Of a DNA stretch of 64,000 nucleotides, positions 45,517 to 54,123 are shown piece after piece (the first letter of the stretch is position 1; the number at the start of each line of letters is the position of its first letter). The DNA lies in assembly GCF_030070105.1 (NCBI RefSeq), contig NZ_JASJOO010000003.1, positions 543,155 to 607,154 of the forward strand, in the 5' to 3' direction. The notes below the pieces were generated by a model. The model ran no database searches and was not told where the DNA came from. It saw only the letters and a list, made by a program, of their open reading frames with translations. Position numbers and translations under genes: made by a program. This stretch comes from Bermanella sp. WJH001. Its GTDB lineage: Bacteria; Pseudomonadota; Gammaproteobacteria; Pseudomonadales; Oceanobacteraceae.

Positions 45517-46449
45517 ATGATTCAGCGCAGCCGAAATTTATTGCTGATTGTCAGTATTTTCACACTGCATGCGGCTGCGAATGATGCATCCAACACACCA
45601 TTAGATAAACCTAAGAGTTTTAGTTACTTTGCCATCGGTAGCGAAAACATAAATTACAAAGAAAGCATTAACATTGGAGGGGCTCATTTTAAAACCGATA
45701 CCTCGGCCACAAATAGCGTTTTATTATCTGGCGCACGTACCTTTATTAGCCGTGAAATGTCATTTTCAATTAATGCCATTTCTACCTTATTTCCAAATCA
45801 TGTGGATGAAACCTGGCGACTCACCAACACCATTGTTGGCCCGGCTGATCTTGACGGAGATGGCAGTGCTGACCCTGGTGCAACGCAGGTGTATGAACCA
45901 CAAATTGTGCAAACCAATCGTTTTACCTATTCACGAGTATCTACACAATTTCTCATGCACTATCACCCTGATTTATGGTGGTCGATAGATGCAGGGGCTA
46001 CCTATTCACTGGGGACATTTAAACGGTTTTCATTCAATTATAATGACGTGCTAGTTTGCGATACGGCTCAGCGAGACTGCAGTGGCAATACTGTGGTTGA
46101 AGAAACCTTTGGTGAATTTTCTATTCAAGCCGGTGGCTCAATCCATGTGCCAATCACCCAAGACTTTTTATGGCGCTTTTCTGCGTTAGTGGGCATGCCA
46201 TTGTTTAGCCGAATTGAAAACTCCCTCTATCCTGAATTAGATTTTGACTCGACCAGCGGCTGGCATACCGAGATTATTAGTTCGCTGGTGTACAAAATCA
46301 GTGAGAACGTTTCGTTTGGTGTGGTTTATGATTTTCAATACCATTACAAAGATCAGCAAAACCAAACCTCAAACCAGTTAGCGGTATACATTCCAGAAAA
46401 TGAACGCATCGCACAACGGGCAGGATTAGTGGGCAGCTGGTCGTTTTGA
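45517..46449 (+). CDS. Unknown outer-membrane beta-barrel-like protein
   Basis: A 310-aa protein with a signal peptide (about 1-22) and GGAG 8 nt before the ATG. Alternating strands run through the chain (FSYFAIGSENINYKES, SVLLSGARTFIS, WSIDAGATYSLGTF, FLWRFSALVGMPLF, VSFGVVYDFQYHY) and it ends in W-S-F, the classical barrel C-terminus. An Asp-rich loop D-L-D-G-D-G-S-A-D (about 114-122) could bind calcium. It is close to the lipoprotein gene but separated by a terminator. It may be the outer-membrane partner of the lipoprotein; this is inference. Confidence 0.72.
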   Translation: MIQRSRNLLLIVSIFTLHAAANDASNTPLDKPKSFSYFAIGSENINYKESINIGGAHFKTDTSATNSVLLSGARTFISREMSFSINAISTLFPNHVDETWRLTNTIVGPADLDGDGSADPGATQVYEPQIVQTNRFTYSRVSTQFLMHYHPDLWWSIDAGATYSLGTFKRFSFNYNDVLVCDTAQRDCSGNTVVEETFGEFSIQAGGSIHVPITQDFLWRFSALVGMPLFSRIENSLYPELDFDSTSGWHTEIISSLVYKISENVSFGVVYDFQYHYKDQQNQTSNQLAVYIPENERIAQRAGLVGSWSF

Positions 46450-46468
46450 CAGATGCTTTCGCACACAC

Positions 46469-46500
46469 AAAAAACCACGACATCGTCGTGGTTTTTTTTT
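46469..46500. terminator. Bidirectional terminator between the barrel gene and hslO
   Basis: AAAAAACCACGAC (46469-46481) and GTCGTGGTTTTTT (46485-46497) form a perfect 13-bp stem with loop ATC, followed by further T residues to 46500. Confidence 0.9.
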
Positions 46501-46514
46501 AACGTCACCAAGTC

Positions 46515-47402
46515 TTAATGCAGCCCTTTACCGTTCTTCGCGCTTTCTAGTGGGAACAAACCATTCACATCACTTTGGGTAAAGCTGTAGTGTTGACCAC
46601 AAAATTGGCAATCAGCACGAATCTTACTTTGCTCATCAATGATGTCTTGGCATTCGGCATAACCGATTTGTGTTAACGCCACTGATAAACGCTCTTTTGA
46701 ACAACTGCAATTAAACGTGAGGGGTTGCCCATCATATAAACGCACTTGTTCTTCATGGTATAGACGATGCAGAATCTCATCGTTTTCTAAGTGCATGAGT
46801 TCATCTGGGCGCAAGGTTTGTGCAAGTTGATTCAAACGATTCCAAGCGTCTTCATCAACCTCCATGGCTTCTTGCACTTCGCCCAAGGCCGGCAGCTCTT
46901 GTAAAAATAATCCAGCCGCTACACCGTTTTCACAATGAATCCACAAGTGAGTATCCAACTGCTCTGATTGGCGGAAATACCCTTCAAGAGATTTGGTAAT
47001 ACTGCCTTGTTCTAATTCAACAATACCTTGATAGCGACGGCCTTTATCTGGCTCAATGGTGATAATGAGCTGCCCTTTTGTACCCAGTAAACTGTCCTGG
47101 CTAACGTCTTTTTCTTCATCCATGCGGGCAATGCCACGTAACTTGCCATCATGACGGGTTTCTGCCAATAAAAGACGCACTGGGCCATCAGTTTGAACTT
47201 GTAAACTTAATAACCCTTCAATTTTTACAGTGGCGCTCAACAATGCTGCAGCCACTAATAATTCACCCAGCAAATTGTTAACCGGCTCTGGGTATGATTG
47301 ACGCTTGTATATGTCGGCTAAGGTTTGTTTTAAACCCACCAGCTCACCGCGCACATGGCTGTGGTCAAAGGTAAAGCGCTGTAAAATATCGTTCGTGGCC
47401 AT
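46515..47402 (-). CDS. hslO: HslO, redox-activated chaperone Hsp33
   Basis: A 295-aa protein from the ATG at 47402 (AGAGAG upstream); the frame from 47426 adds 8 residues without a better site. The N-terminal domain includes LLGELLVAAALLSATVK. The zinc-binding cysteines are in NCSCSKERL (C-x-C) and DCQFCGQHY (C-x-x-C), as in Hsp33. Oxidation of these cysteines activates the holdase. Its neighbour hslR is the usual partner. Confidence 0.96.
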   Translation of the reverse strand: MATNDILQRFTFDHSHVRGELVGLKQTLADIYKRQSYPEPVNNLLGELLVAAALLSATVKIEGLLSLQVQTDGPVRLLLAETRHDGKLRGIARMDEEKDVSQDSLLGTKGQLIITIEPDKGRRYQGIVELEQGSITKSLEGYFRQSEQLDTHLWIHCENGVAAGLFLQELPALGEVQEAMEVDEDAWNRLNQLAQTLRPDELMHLENDEILHRLYHEEQVRLYDGQPLTFNCSCSKERLSVALTQIGYAECQDIIDEQSKIRADCQFCGQHYSFTQSDVNGLFPLESAKNGKGLH

Positions 47403-47460
47403 GGGGCTCTCTTTTATCTTGGCCAAGTATCACTTGGCTATTTATTCGATGTACAGGTAA

Positions 47461-47859
47461 TTAAAGAATCGTGTCTTCACGGAATTTGTGAATTTGACGA
47501 CGCTCTTTTTTATTCGGTTTATGATCAAACAGTGGATTCGCTTTAGCGAATTTACGACGACGATCGGCTTCGTCCATGCGTTTTTTGATGCTGTCTGCTG
47601 ATTCTTCATATAACAACTGCGCGACAGGGGCACCGCCACGATGTTCGCTGATCTTAAGGACGGTGACGGTTTTCTCGTCGAAACCAGTGCGGATTTGCAA
47701 GGTGGCACCAAGGTCAACTGTTCGGCTTACTTTGCAACGCTGCCCATCATATAACACTTTACCGCCTTCAACGGCCGCTTTAGCAAGGGCACGGGTTTTA
47801 AAAAAACGTGCGGCCCATAGCCATTTATCTAAGCGTACTTTTGCCGATTTGTTATCACT
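47461..47859 (-). CDS. hslR: HslR, ribosome-associated heat-shock protein 15
   Basis: A 132-aa S4-type RNA-binding protein. The GTG at 47859 is the likely start, with AAAGGA 9 nt upstream, and the GTG overlaps the end of the yrfG gene. The S4 domain (VRLDKWLWAARFFKTRALAKAAVEGGKV) is clear, and the C-terminus is strongly basic (KPNKKERRQIHKFR). Hsp15 rescues stalled 50S subunits that carry nascent chains. Confidence 0.94.
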   Translation of the reverse strand, partial: SDNKSAKVRLDKWLWAARFFKTRALAKAAVEGGKVLYDGQRCKVSRTVDLGATLQIRTGFDEKTVTVLKISEHRGGAPVAQLLYEESADSIKKRMDEADRRRKFAKANPLFDHKPNKKERRQIHKFREDTIL

Positions 47860-48529
47860 CACTTGGGGTATCCTTTGGCACAGGTAAGACGTCGGTAAAT
47901 GCATCTATGCTATGAAAATCTGTTATCTGCCGCTTGGGTTTTTGGCTATCAGGCTCATGTATGCACATAAGGTGGCCAATGCCATAACGTTTGGCGGATT
48001 CTAACACAGCTAGGCTGTCATCAATGAGGACGGCGCGGGATTTTTCAAAGCCCTCATCTTGAGACAGACTGTGCCAGAATGCTTGATCTTCTTTCGCGTA
48101 ACCATAGTCATGGGAGCTGATAATGCGATCCACCATGGCATCAAGCCCGGTATGGTGCATTTTTAAATCCACACTATCACGATGGGCATTGGTCACAATC
48201 ACACTGCGCTTGCCCGCCTTGCGCACAGCATCAAGAAAATCAGGCACATGGGGGCGAAATTGAATTTTGTGCGATACATCGTGTTTGAGCTGTGCAATGG
48301 GCAAGCCGGTTAGCTCGCTCCAATAATCTAGGCAGTACCATTCTAACTGACCGACCTTGGCGGCCATTTGTTTGCTGAGTTTGGCCAATGCCTCCGGTTT
48401 AGCTATGCCGTGATGCTCGGCGTATTTTTGGGGGAGGTGCTCTAACCAAAAATAATTGTCGAAATGTAAATCGAGCAAGGTGCCATCCATATCCAGTAAA
48501 ACGGTGTCGATTTCATTCCAGTGGATCAT
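47855..48529 (-). CDS. yrfG: YrfG-like GMP/IMP nucleotidase (HAD family)
   Basis: A 224-aa HAD-superfamily hydrolase. The nucleophile motif is V-L-L-D-M-D-G-T-L-L-D (about 10-20), motif II is SVIVTNAH (about 110), and motif III/IV is VLIDDSLAVLESAK (about 178-190). In E. coli the same position (yrfG-hslR-hslO-pckA) encodes a GMP/IMP nucleotidase. The gene overlaps hslR by 5 nt. Confidence 0.92.
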   Translation of the reverse strand: MIHWNEIDTVLLDMDGTLLDLHFDNYFWLEHLPQKYAEHHGIAKPEALAKLSKQMAAKVGQLEWYCLDYWSELTGLPIAQLKHDVSHKIQFRPHVPDFLDAVRKAGKRSVIVTNAHRDSVDLKMHHTGLDAMVDRIISSHDYGYAKEDQAFWHSLSQDEGFEKSRAVLIDDSLAVLESAKRYGIGHLMCIHEPDSQKPKRQITDFHSIDAFTDVLPVPKDTPSE

Positions 48530-48588
48530 TTAATTGCTGCCCTTGAGAGTTCATACTGTGCGCCTTTGTTTATTATAGTGTGTTGACC

Positions 48589-49155
48589 ATGACTCAGAAA
48601 CCGCAAATATTAGATCGTCACGTTGTGGCCCAAAGTCGCTTGTTTACTGTTGAGAGTATGGAGCTTAAATTTTCAAATGGCGTTGAGCGTACCTATGAGC
48701 GCTTGGTTCCTGGGGGTGCCGGTGCAGTGATGATGGTACCCATCAATGCCAAAGGTGAAGTGCTGCTCATTCGTGAATACGGTGCGGGTATTGAAGACTA
48801 CACACTTACTTTGCCCAAAGGCGCCATGGATTTAGGCGAAACCATGGAACAAGCCGCACAACGTGAGCTGAAAGAGGAAATTCACTTTGGGGCAAAAGAA
48901 TTGCACTTTTTGAAAAAATTAAGTTTGAGCCCTAGTTACATGAAAAGTGGCATTGATGTGTTAGTTGCACTAGACCTATACGAGGCCTCTCTTGAGGGTG
49001 ATGAGCCTGAGCCATTAGAGGTTGTAGTATGGCCTCTTGCTGACATAGATACTCTGGTTCAGCGGGCGGATGTCACAGAAGGTCGTGCCATTGCTGCACT
49101 ATATATGGCAAAGTCTTGGCTAGCAGCACGTAATGAATTGTTTAACCCACTATAG
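48589..49155 (+). CDS. nudE: NudE, ADP-sugar/ADP compounds Nudix hydrolase
   Basis: A 188-aa Nudix hydrolase from the ATG at 48589. The Nudix box runs from G-A-M-D-L-G-E through Q-R-E-L-K-E-E-I and fits GX5EX7REUXEE. NudE hydrolyses ADP-ribose and related ADP compounds. It is divergent from yrfG and 7 nt upstream of cysQ, a conserved arrangement. Confidence 0.94.
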   Translation: MTQKPQILDRHVVAQSRLFTVESMELKFSNGVERTYERLVPGGAGAVMMVPINAKGEVLLIREYGAGIEDYTLTLPKGAMDLGETMEQAAQRELKEEIHFGAKELHFLKKLSLSPSYMKSGIDVLVALDLYEASLEGDEPEPLEVVVWPLADIDTLVQRADVTEGRAIAALYMAKSWLAARNELFNPL

Positions 49156-49162
49156 AGTGCCT

Positions 49163-49978
49163 ATGGAACCCAATTATGCAGCGGTCATTGAATTAGCCCG
49201 TAAAGCAGGCGCGGCCATTTTAGAAATATACAATCGCAGTGAGTATACCGTCGTCGAAAAGTCTGACGAAAGCCCTCTCACTGAGGCTGATTTGGCTGCC
49301 CACCATATTATCAATGATGGTCTACCGGCCATTTTGAATGTGCCTGTGATCAGCGAAGAAGCTGACATACCTGCCCAAGCAGAGCGAGCCAATTGGTCAC
49401 ACTTTTGGCTAGTAGACCCTTTGGATGGCACCAAAGAATTCATCGATCGCCACGGGGAGTTTACTGTCAATATTGCATTAATCGAAAACGGCCTGCCTGT
49501 GTTTGGGCTCATTTATGCCCCTGTGACAGATGAGTGTTTTTACGGCGGCAATGGTAAGGCGTATTGCAAAATAGGCGATGAGCCCGCTGCTCGTTTACAT
49601 GCCAGCAACCCCAATGAACAAATTGGCGAGTTAAACCAAATACGAGTATTCGCCAGCAAACGTCATGGCACCGAAGCCCTGAGTCGCCTGTGTGACAAAC
49701 TTGAACACAAGGTAGCCTCCGTTAAACGTATTGCCGTTGGCAGTGCGTTGAAGCTGGCCTATTTAGCCAGCGGCCAAGGGGAGGTGTATCCACGATTTGG
49801 CAATGTAAGCGAATGGGACATTGCGGCGGGTCACGCTATTTTGCGCTGCGTGGGTGGTGATGTGTTATCACTGCAATATGAAAGTATCCGTTATGGTCAC
49901 AAACCCTCCATGATCGTACCGGGCTTTTTTGCTGTGGGCCAAATAGATTTTGATTGGCGCACATTGCTACTGTCTTAG
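49163..49978 (+). CDS. cysQ: CysQ, 3'(2'),5'-bisphosphate nucleotidase
   Basis: A 271-aa member of the inositol monophosphatase-like family, from the ATG at 49163 (GAGTG upstream). The metal-binding motifs are V-I-S-E-E-A-D-I-P (about 67-75), L-V-D-P-L-D-G-T-K-E-F (about 87-97) and N-V-S-E-W-D-I-A-A-G-H (about 214-224). CysQ removes 3'-phosphoadenosine 5'-phosphate made in sulfate assimilation. Confidence 0.94.
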   Translation: MEPNYAAVIELARKAGAAILEIYNRSEYTVVEKSDESPLTEADLAAHHIINDGLPAILNVPVISEEADIPAQAERANWSHFWLVDPLDGTKEFIDRHGEFTVNIALIENGLPVFGLIYAPVTDECFYGGNGKAYCKIGDEPAARLHASNPNEQIGELNQIRVFASKRHGTEALSRLCDKLEHKVASVKRIAVGSALKLAYLASGQGEVYPRFGNVSEWDIAAGHAILRCVGGDVLSLQYESIRYGHKPSMIVPGFFAVGQIDFDWRTLLLS

Positions 49979-50006
49979 ACTTATTGCCAGCCTATTCTTT
50001 TTTCTT

Positions 50007-50039
50007 ATAAAGGGGTTTTGATAATACCTCTTTATTTTC
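50007..50039 (+). terminator. Terminator-like hairpin after cysQ
   Basis: ATAAAGGGG (50007-50015) pairs with CCTCTTTAT (50027-50035), with one G-U wobble and an 11-nt loop, followed by TTT. The rest of the gap to 50215 is AT-rich with nothing recognised. Confidence 0.5.
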
Positions 50040-50215
50040 AGCTACGTTATTTTTGCCAAATTCTTTACTTGATACTGCACAAATAGCGTCAAAATTTATT
50101 CAAGAATGATTCAATTCATGCCTTCATTTGCATTAATAGCCATAGTGTCAAATTTTGTATTTTTTAATGAAAAAATCATCCTTCAGATTTGTTACTCACG
50201 TCACTGTTTTTAACT

Positions 50216-50461
50216 ATGATTAAGCACAAAGCCATTGCAAGAAGACAGCTGATGATGACGTACAGTGTGCACCCAAAAATATATCGACTTGAAAATGAAA
50301 TTCAAATTATTGAGCGTCATATGCGTAACGCACAGCAGCGCATGGGCATGAACAACCCAGCCATATTGCATAATTATCGTGAGATGATTCGTACCCGTCA
50401 GGAACTGGTAAGTTTGCTGAGCGCAAAAGAGAAAACACAGCGCAAGGCTGCTTTAAATTAA
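50216..50461 (+). CDS. Small unknown helical protein
   Basis: An 81-aa reading frame from an ATG at 50216, with no good ribosome site. An alternative start is ATG 50252, with AGAAG upstream, giving 69 aa. The sequence (KIYRLENEIQIIERHMRNAQQR, then LHNYREMIRTRQELVSLLSA) is helical, charged and likely coiled coil. No family is recognised. It ends 28 nt before a convergent receiver gene. Moderate confidence only. Confidence 0.5.
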   Translation: MIKHKAIARRQLMMTYSVHPKIYRLENEIQIIERHMRNAQQRMGMNNPAILHNYREMIRTRQELVSLLSAKEKTQRKAALN

Positions 50462-50489
50462 AACCTAACGCTTAAATTTTTTTAAACAC

Positions 50490-50852
50490 TTAACCAACGG
50501 TTCTTTCTACCGCATGCAATAAACGATCTTTATCTACCGGTTTTGCAATCCAACCGGTTGCCCCAACGGTTTTCGCTTTTTGCTTTTTATAATCTGCCGT
50601 TTCTGTTGTCATCACTAAAATAGGTTTGGTTTTATAAGTATCGAGCCGACGTAAGTTGCCAACTAAACTCATGCCGCCCATCTCTGGCATATTTAAATCT
50701 GTGATGACCAAATCAACTGTATGATCTCGGGCAAAGTCCAATGCGTCCCTGCCATTTTCTTTTAAAAAGACAGTATGACCTGCATTCTCTAATACCACTT
50801 TCATTAATGTTCGAATGGCTTCACTATCATCAACTGCTAAAATACTGGCCAT
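50490..50852 (-). CDS. CheY-like single-domain response regulator, copy 1
   Basis: A 120-aa receiver domain without output. Of three ATGs at 50852-50858, the third (50852) is best spaced from AGGGG and matches the start of the paralogue at 51471. The acidic pocket is Asp8/Asp9, the phospho-acceptor is Asp52 (VITDLNMPEMGG), and the conserved Thr is near 82 and Lys at 104 (IAKPVDK). It is about three quarters identical to the receiver at 51109. No chemotaxis gene is adjacent, so the kinase and the target are unknown. Confidence 0.9.
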   Translation of the reverse strand: MASILAVDDSEAIRTLMKVVLENAGHTVFLKENGRDALDFARDHTVDLVITDLNMPEMGGMSLVGNLRRLDTYKTKPILVMTTETADYKKQKAKTVGATGWIAKPVDKDRLLHAVERTVG

Positions 50853-51108
50853 CATCATCCCCTTTAGATTTCTCTTTTAGTCTAGACTGCTTCGCGCTAT
50901 CCACAAAATCTTAAGCACGTTTTTTTCAATCATTCTCACAAGTGCTTTAAGCAGTGGTAAATCAGTAAAAACATGTAATCAACTGCTCGATTTGAAAATG
51001 AAATATAGAGATTTAATCAAACATATATTCGTTGGGACTTATCAAAACCACAAGCAAATAAGCAAGCGTTTAGAGGCAATTTTTCAAGGAATAAAAAATA
51101 CGCTTTTC

Positions 51109-51471
51109 TTAATCCACACTTCGTCTTACCGCTTGCAACAAACGCGCCTTATCAACAGGTTTTGTGATCCATCCTGTTGCCCCAACCATCTTGGCTTTTT
51201 CTTTTTTATAATCCGCGGTTTCTATGGTCATAACTAAAATGGGTTTATTTTTGTAGTGATCTATCAAACGGATATTACTAACCAAATCCATGCCATTCAT
51301 ACCGGGCATGTATAAATCGGTAATCACCAAATCTACTGTATGTGTTAGTGCAAATTCCAACGCATCGTGACCATTATCTTTTAAAAAGACAGTATGACCT
51401 TCGCCCTCTAACACGACTTTTATTAAGTTACGAATCGCCTCACTATCATCAACGGCTAAAATACTGGCCAT
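51109..51471 (-). CDS. CheY-like single-domain response regulator, copy 2
   Basis: A 120-aa receiver, paralogous to the one at 50490 and separated from it by 256 nt. Asp8/Asp9, Asp52 (VITDLYMPGMNG) and Lys104 (ITKPVDK) are all kept, so both copies should be phosphorylated. Differences cluster in the loop after Asp52 and in helix 4/5, which may change partner choice. A diguanylate cyclase gene lies just upstream in the same direction. Confidence 0.9.
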   Translation of the reverse strand: MASILAVDDSEAIRNLIKVVLEGEGHTVFLKDNGHDALEFALTHTVDLVITDLYMPGMNGMDLVSNIRLIDHYKNKPILVMTIETADYKKEKAKMVGATGWITKPVDKARLLQAVRRSVD

Positions 51472-51503
51472 GATTATTTCCTAATATGATTTAACCGTCT
51501 TGT

Positions 51504-52616
51504 TTATTTAGCCACGCTCACACAATTTCGACCACTTTGCTTGGCTTTATAAAGTGCTTTATCCGCCCGTGCGATCACACTTTCAAAACCTTCACTCTCG
51601 CCTTGCTGAGCCACACCAAAGCTGGCAGTCACATGTAATGGCTTTTTCTTTTGTTTCTCTCCACGCTTGGTTTTATTGCGGATAAGACTTTTTGGATATA
51701 GTGCATATTCATCAATGCGCCTTCGGGTATTATCTAACGCGTCTACCACTTCTTTTTGCGCACTTTTTGCAAACACTAAACAAAACTCTTCACCCCCATA
51801 GCGATATGCATAAGCACGAGGAGTGTGGCTAATAAGTTTTGCAATCATTTTTAAAACATCATCCCCCACTTGATGGCCATGGGTATCATTGAATTTTTTA
51901 AAATGATCCACATCCACCATGGCTAGGTAATAATGTTTACCCAGTGTTTTTAATTTAAATTCCAACGCGCGGCGCCCTAATATGCCAGTTAGCTCGTCCA
52001 CAAATGCCATGACATAACTATCCAGAGTCAGCGTAAATAAAGCCGCTAAAGAAACCCATAAAATCAAATAATTATCATCTGCCCATTTAAAGTTAAATGC
52101 CACCACCACCAGTAGCGGCCAATAACTGGCCCATCTACCAATACGCCCCCAAAACCTTACCAACACCAAAGGCAATGTGGCTAACACCACACTCACCCAA
52201 TCCAAAGAAAAATACGCAAACGGCAATAATTCCTTTGGAATCGGCACCAGTCTTAGCGACAAACAAACAAATAGCGTTAATAGGATTAAATTAATGATAT
52301 GAAGAGGATGAGTCCATGGACGCTGCCCCCACTGAAGATTCACGACAGTGAGATAAAGCAAAAAACAAGGGAATGCAAAAGGGGCAAAAAAGTCCAAATT
52401 AAGAGGGACAGAATCCGGCAATGATATTAACAACATGGGTAATACGCTAAATACCGCCTGCTGCTGTAGTAGTAAAAACGCCCGCCCCAAGGTAAAAATA
52501 ATCAACGCCATGGAGACATAATCAGGCAAGAAGAATTCGTGAGCTGGTAAGTAGCCCAAAATAAATAAGGTGATGCAGGGAATCGCGATATTCAATATCG
52601 CCAGTCGCAGCTTCAT
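51504..52616 (-). CDS. Membrane diguanylate cyclase (GGEEF)
   Basis: A 370-aa protein. The first 200 residues are hydrophobic, with about six membrane helices. The GGDEF domain follows from about residue 205 (ALEFKLKTLGKHYYLAMVDVDHFKKFNDTHGH) and has the active site R-Y-G-G-E-E-F. The RxxD inhibitory I-site expected 5 residues upstream is absent (it reads P-R-A-Y-A-Y). It should make cyclic di-GMP from GTP; without an I-site, product feedback is likely weak. MshE in the pilus locus is a candidate effector. Confidence 0.93.
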   Translation of the reverse strand: MKLRLAILNIAIPCITLFILGYLPAHEFFLPDYVSMALIIFTLGRAFLLLQQQAVFSVLPMLLISLPDSVPLNLDFFAPFAFPCFLLYLTVVNLQWGQRPWTHPLHIINLILLTLFVCLSLRLVPIPKELLPFAYFSLDWVSVVLATLPLVLVRFWGRIGRWASYWPLLVVVAFNFKWADDNYLILWVSLAALFTLTLDSYVMAFVDELTGILGRRALEFKLKTLGKHYYLAMVDVDHFKKFNDTHGHQVGDDVLKMIAKLISHTPRAYAYRYGGEEFCLVFAKSAQKEVVDALDNTRRRIDEYALYPKSLIRNKTKRGEKQKKKPLHVTASFGVAQQGESEGFESVIARADKALYKAKQSGRNCVSVAK

Positions 52617-52725
52617 GGCCGAATCCTTGGCAAGATATTCAACCAGTATAGTTCAGTTACCCATACTCGCTACGCCAACAATAGCTAAACCATGCCAAAT
52701 ACGTTCACTGAATCTATTGGCTAAA

Positions 52726-53436
52726 TTAAGCCAATAAAAACGGTAACGTAAACGCACACAAAATGCCCATAAAACTCATGCTTAACGCCGCAAACGCGCC
52801 TTGTTCACTGCCGTACTCTAACGCTTTTGCGGTACCCACTGCGTGGGCACACACACCTAATGCACAACCCTGGGCAGGTGGCGCGGTAATCTTAAACCAG
52901 CGAAATAAAGTAGGCGCCATTAACGCGCCCAAAATACCGGTAAACATAATAATGGCCGCGGCGATGGCTGCCATGCCACCAATTTGCGGCGCAATTTGTA
53001 AGGCAAACGCTGTGGTAATGGATTTTGTCCACATGGAGTTCACACTCATATCTGAACCGCCCAGCCAATACAAAATACCCACCGCCACTAATATTGTGAT
53101 CGCCCCACCTAATACATTACTCAATAAAAACGGTAACCAATATTGACGCAATGCTTTTAAGTTTTCGTATAAAGGAATGGCCAGCGCCACAATTACTGGC
53201 CCTAAAAACTGGCTGATCATATGAGCACTATCCATGTAGCGCTCGAAACTTAAATCCGTTAACAACACCACCGCACATAAACTGACAACGCTGACCATCA
53301 CCGGATGTAAAAATGGCTTTTGTGCACTTAAGCGAAATAACCACAAACCCAGTTGAAAACTGAGCAACGTTAAAAACAAACCTAAATACGGGCTTAACCA
53401 GATAGCATTCCACGCAGCTTGCCAATGTAAACTCAT
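52726..53436 (-). CDS. lrgB: LrgB-like membrane protein
   Basis: A 236-aa polytopic protein of the LrgB/YohK family. The ATG at 53436 overlaps the lrgA stop (ATGA); the longer frame to 53487 lies inside lrgA. Visible are hydrophobic segments throughout and the family stretch PQIGGMAAIAAAIIMFTGILG, then GCALGVCAHAVGTAKALE. The LrgA/LrgB pair is linked to murein hydrolase control or small-metabolite (for example pyruvate-type) transport. Confidence 0.92.
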   Translation of the reverse strand: MSLHWQAAWNAIWLSPYLGLFLTLLSFQLGLWLFRLSAQKPFLHPVMVSVVSLCAVVLLTDLSFERYMDSAHMISQFLGPVIVALAIPLYENLKALRQYWLPFLLSNVLGGAITILVAVGILYWLGGSDMSVNSMWTKSITTAFALQIAPQIGGMAAIAAAIIMFTGILGALMAPTLFRWFKITAPPAQGCALGVCAHAVGTAKALEYGSEQGAFAALSMSFMGILCAFTLPFLLA

Positions 53437-53786
53437 GAACGGCCTCCGCTTTTCATGGCCATGGCTTTTTGTGCAAGCCAGCCACAAACCGGAATCCCCA
53501 CCGCCAAGCTCACAATCATGGCCGTCACAATCAGCAGCCCTTCTTCGCGCACCACATCCATATAATTCACAATCCCCACAGAAGCGGGCACGATAAATAA
53601 AGGCAGGTAAGGCAATAACCCTTTGCTTGATTGTTTAAGCTCAGCCGTGATGCCACCACGAAGCACTAATACGATAAACAGTAACAACATACCCATGACC
53701 GAACCGGGCACTGGCCAATCTAATAAGGCCGCTAAAAAGTCACCTAGCAGTAAAAAAGCAATGAATACGATGAGTCCGTAAAGCAT
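53433..53786 (-). CDS. lrgA: LrgA/CidA-like holin-type membrane protein
   Basis: A 117-aa protein with about four membrane helices. The motif D-W-P-V-P-G-S-V-M-G-M-L-L-L-F (about 23-37) is that of the CidA/LrgA family, and LPYLPLFIVPASVGI (about 59-73) is also typical. It is coupled to lrgB by a 4-nt overlap. The DnaA-box region lies just upstream. Confidence 0.9.
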   Translation of the reverse strand: MLYGLIVFIAFLLLGDFLAALLDWPVPGSVMGMLLLFIVLVLRGGITAELKQSSKGLLPYLPLFIVPASVGIVNYMDVVREEGLLIVTAMIVSLAVGIPVCGWLAQKAMAMKSGGRS

Positions 53787-53840
53787 GTGTTATTTTCAAC
53801 CAATTTAAGTAAGGTGAGCCCATGGCGGGGGGTGTCGCCA

Positions 53841-53888
53841 TGTGTCCCAAAGTTATTCAATGTTTTATCCACAGAAACTGTGCATAAC
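53841..53888. repeat. 48-bp DnaA-box unit, copy 1
   Basis: The unit opens TGTGTCCC. A degenerate box (TTATTCAAT) is at 53853, a perfect TTATCCACA at 53865, then GAAAC and an inverted box TGTGCATAA at 53879. The inverted box fits the relaxed TTATNCACA consensus. Same spacing as copies 2 and 3. Confidence 0.8.
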
Positions 53889-53988
53889 CTTTATATGCAA
53901 TACCTTGCCAACCGGTCATCACACAACGCTAAGCTGTTGTTTTTTAACCCATTCACCCCATAGATACTGGCTTCTAGGGCTGCAGGCA

Positions 53989-54036
53989 AGTGTCCCACAG
54001 TTATCCCTATTTTTATCCACAGAATCTGTGAGTAAC
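53989..54036. repeat. 48-bp DnaA-box unit, copy 2
   Basis: It opens AGTGTCCC. A degenerate box TTATCCCTA is at 54001, perfect TTATCCACA at 54013, then GAATC and inverted TGTGAGTAA at 54027. An extra box TTATTCACA follows at 54040-54048. Confidence 0.8.
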
Positions 54037-54123
54037 TTTTTATTCACAATTCTTAAGTATCTGATTTATGGTGTGTTTTTAAACAATTTAAACACTTTAC
54101 CCAGCCTATAACTGCTGTAGCAA

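Noticed and set aside
50992-51237. An 81-codon plus-strand frame in the gap between the receivers
   Set aside because: Its second half is antisense to receiver copy 2, and it has no ribosome site.
53842-54111. An 89-codon frame through the DnaA-box region
   Set aside because: It reads across the repeats, is Cys/Ser/Phe-rich, and has no ribosome site; the DNA repeats explain the region better.
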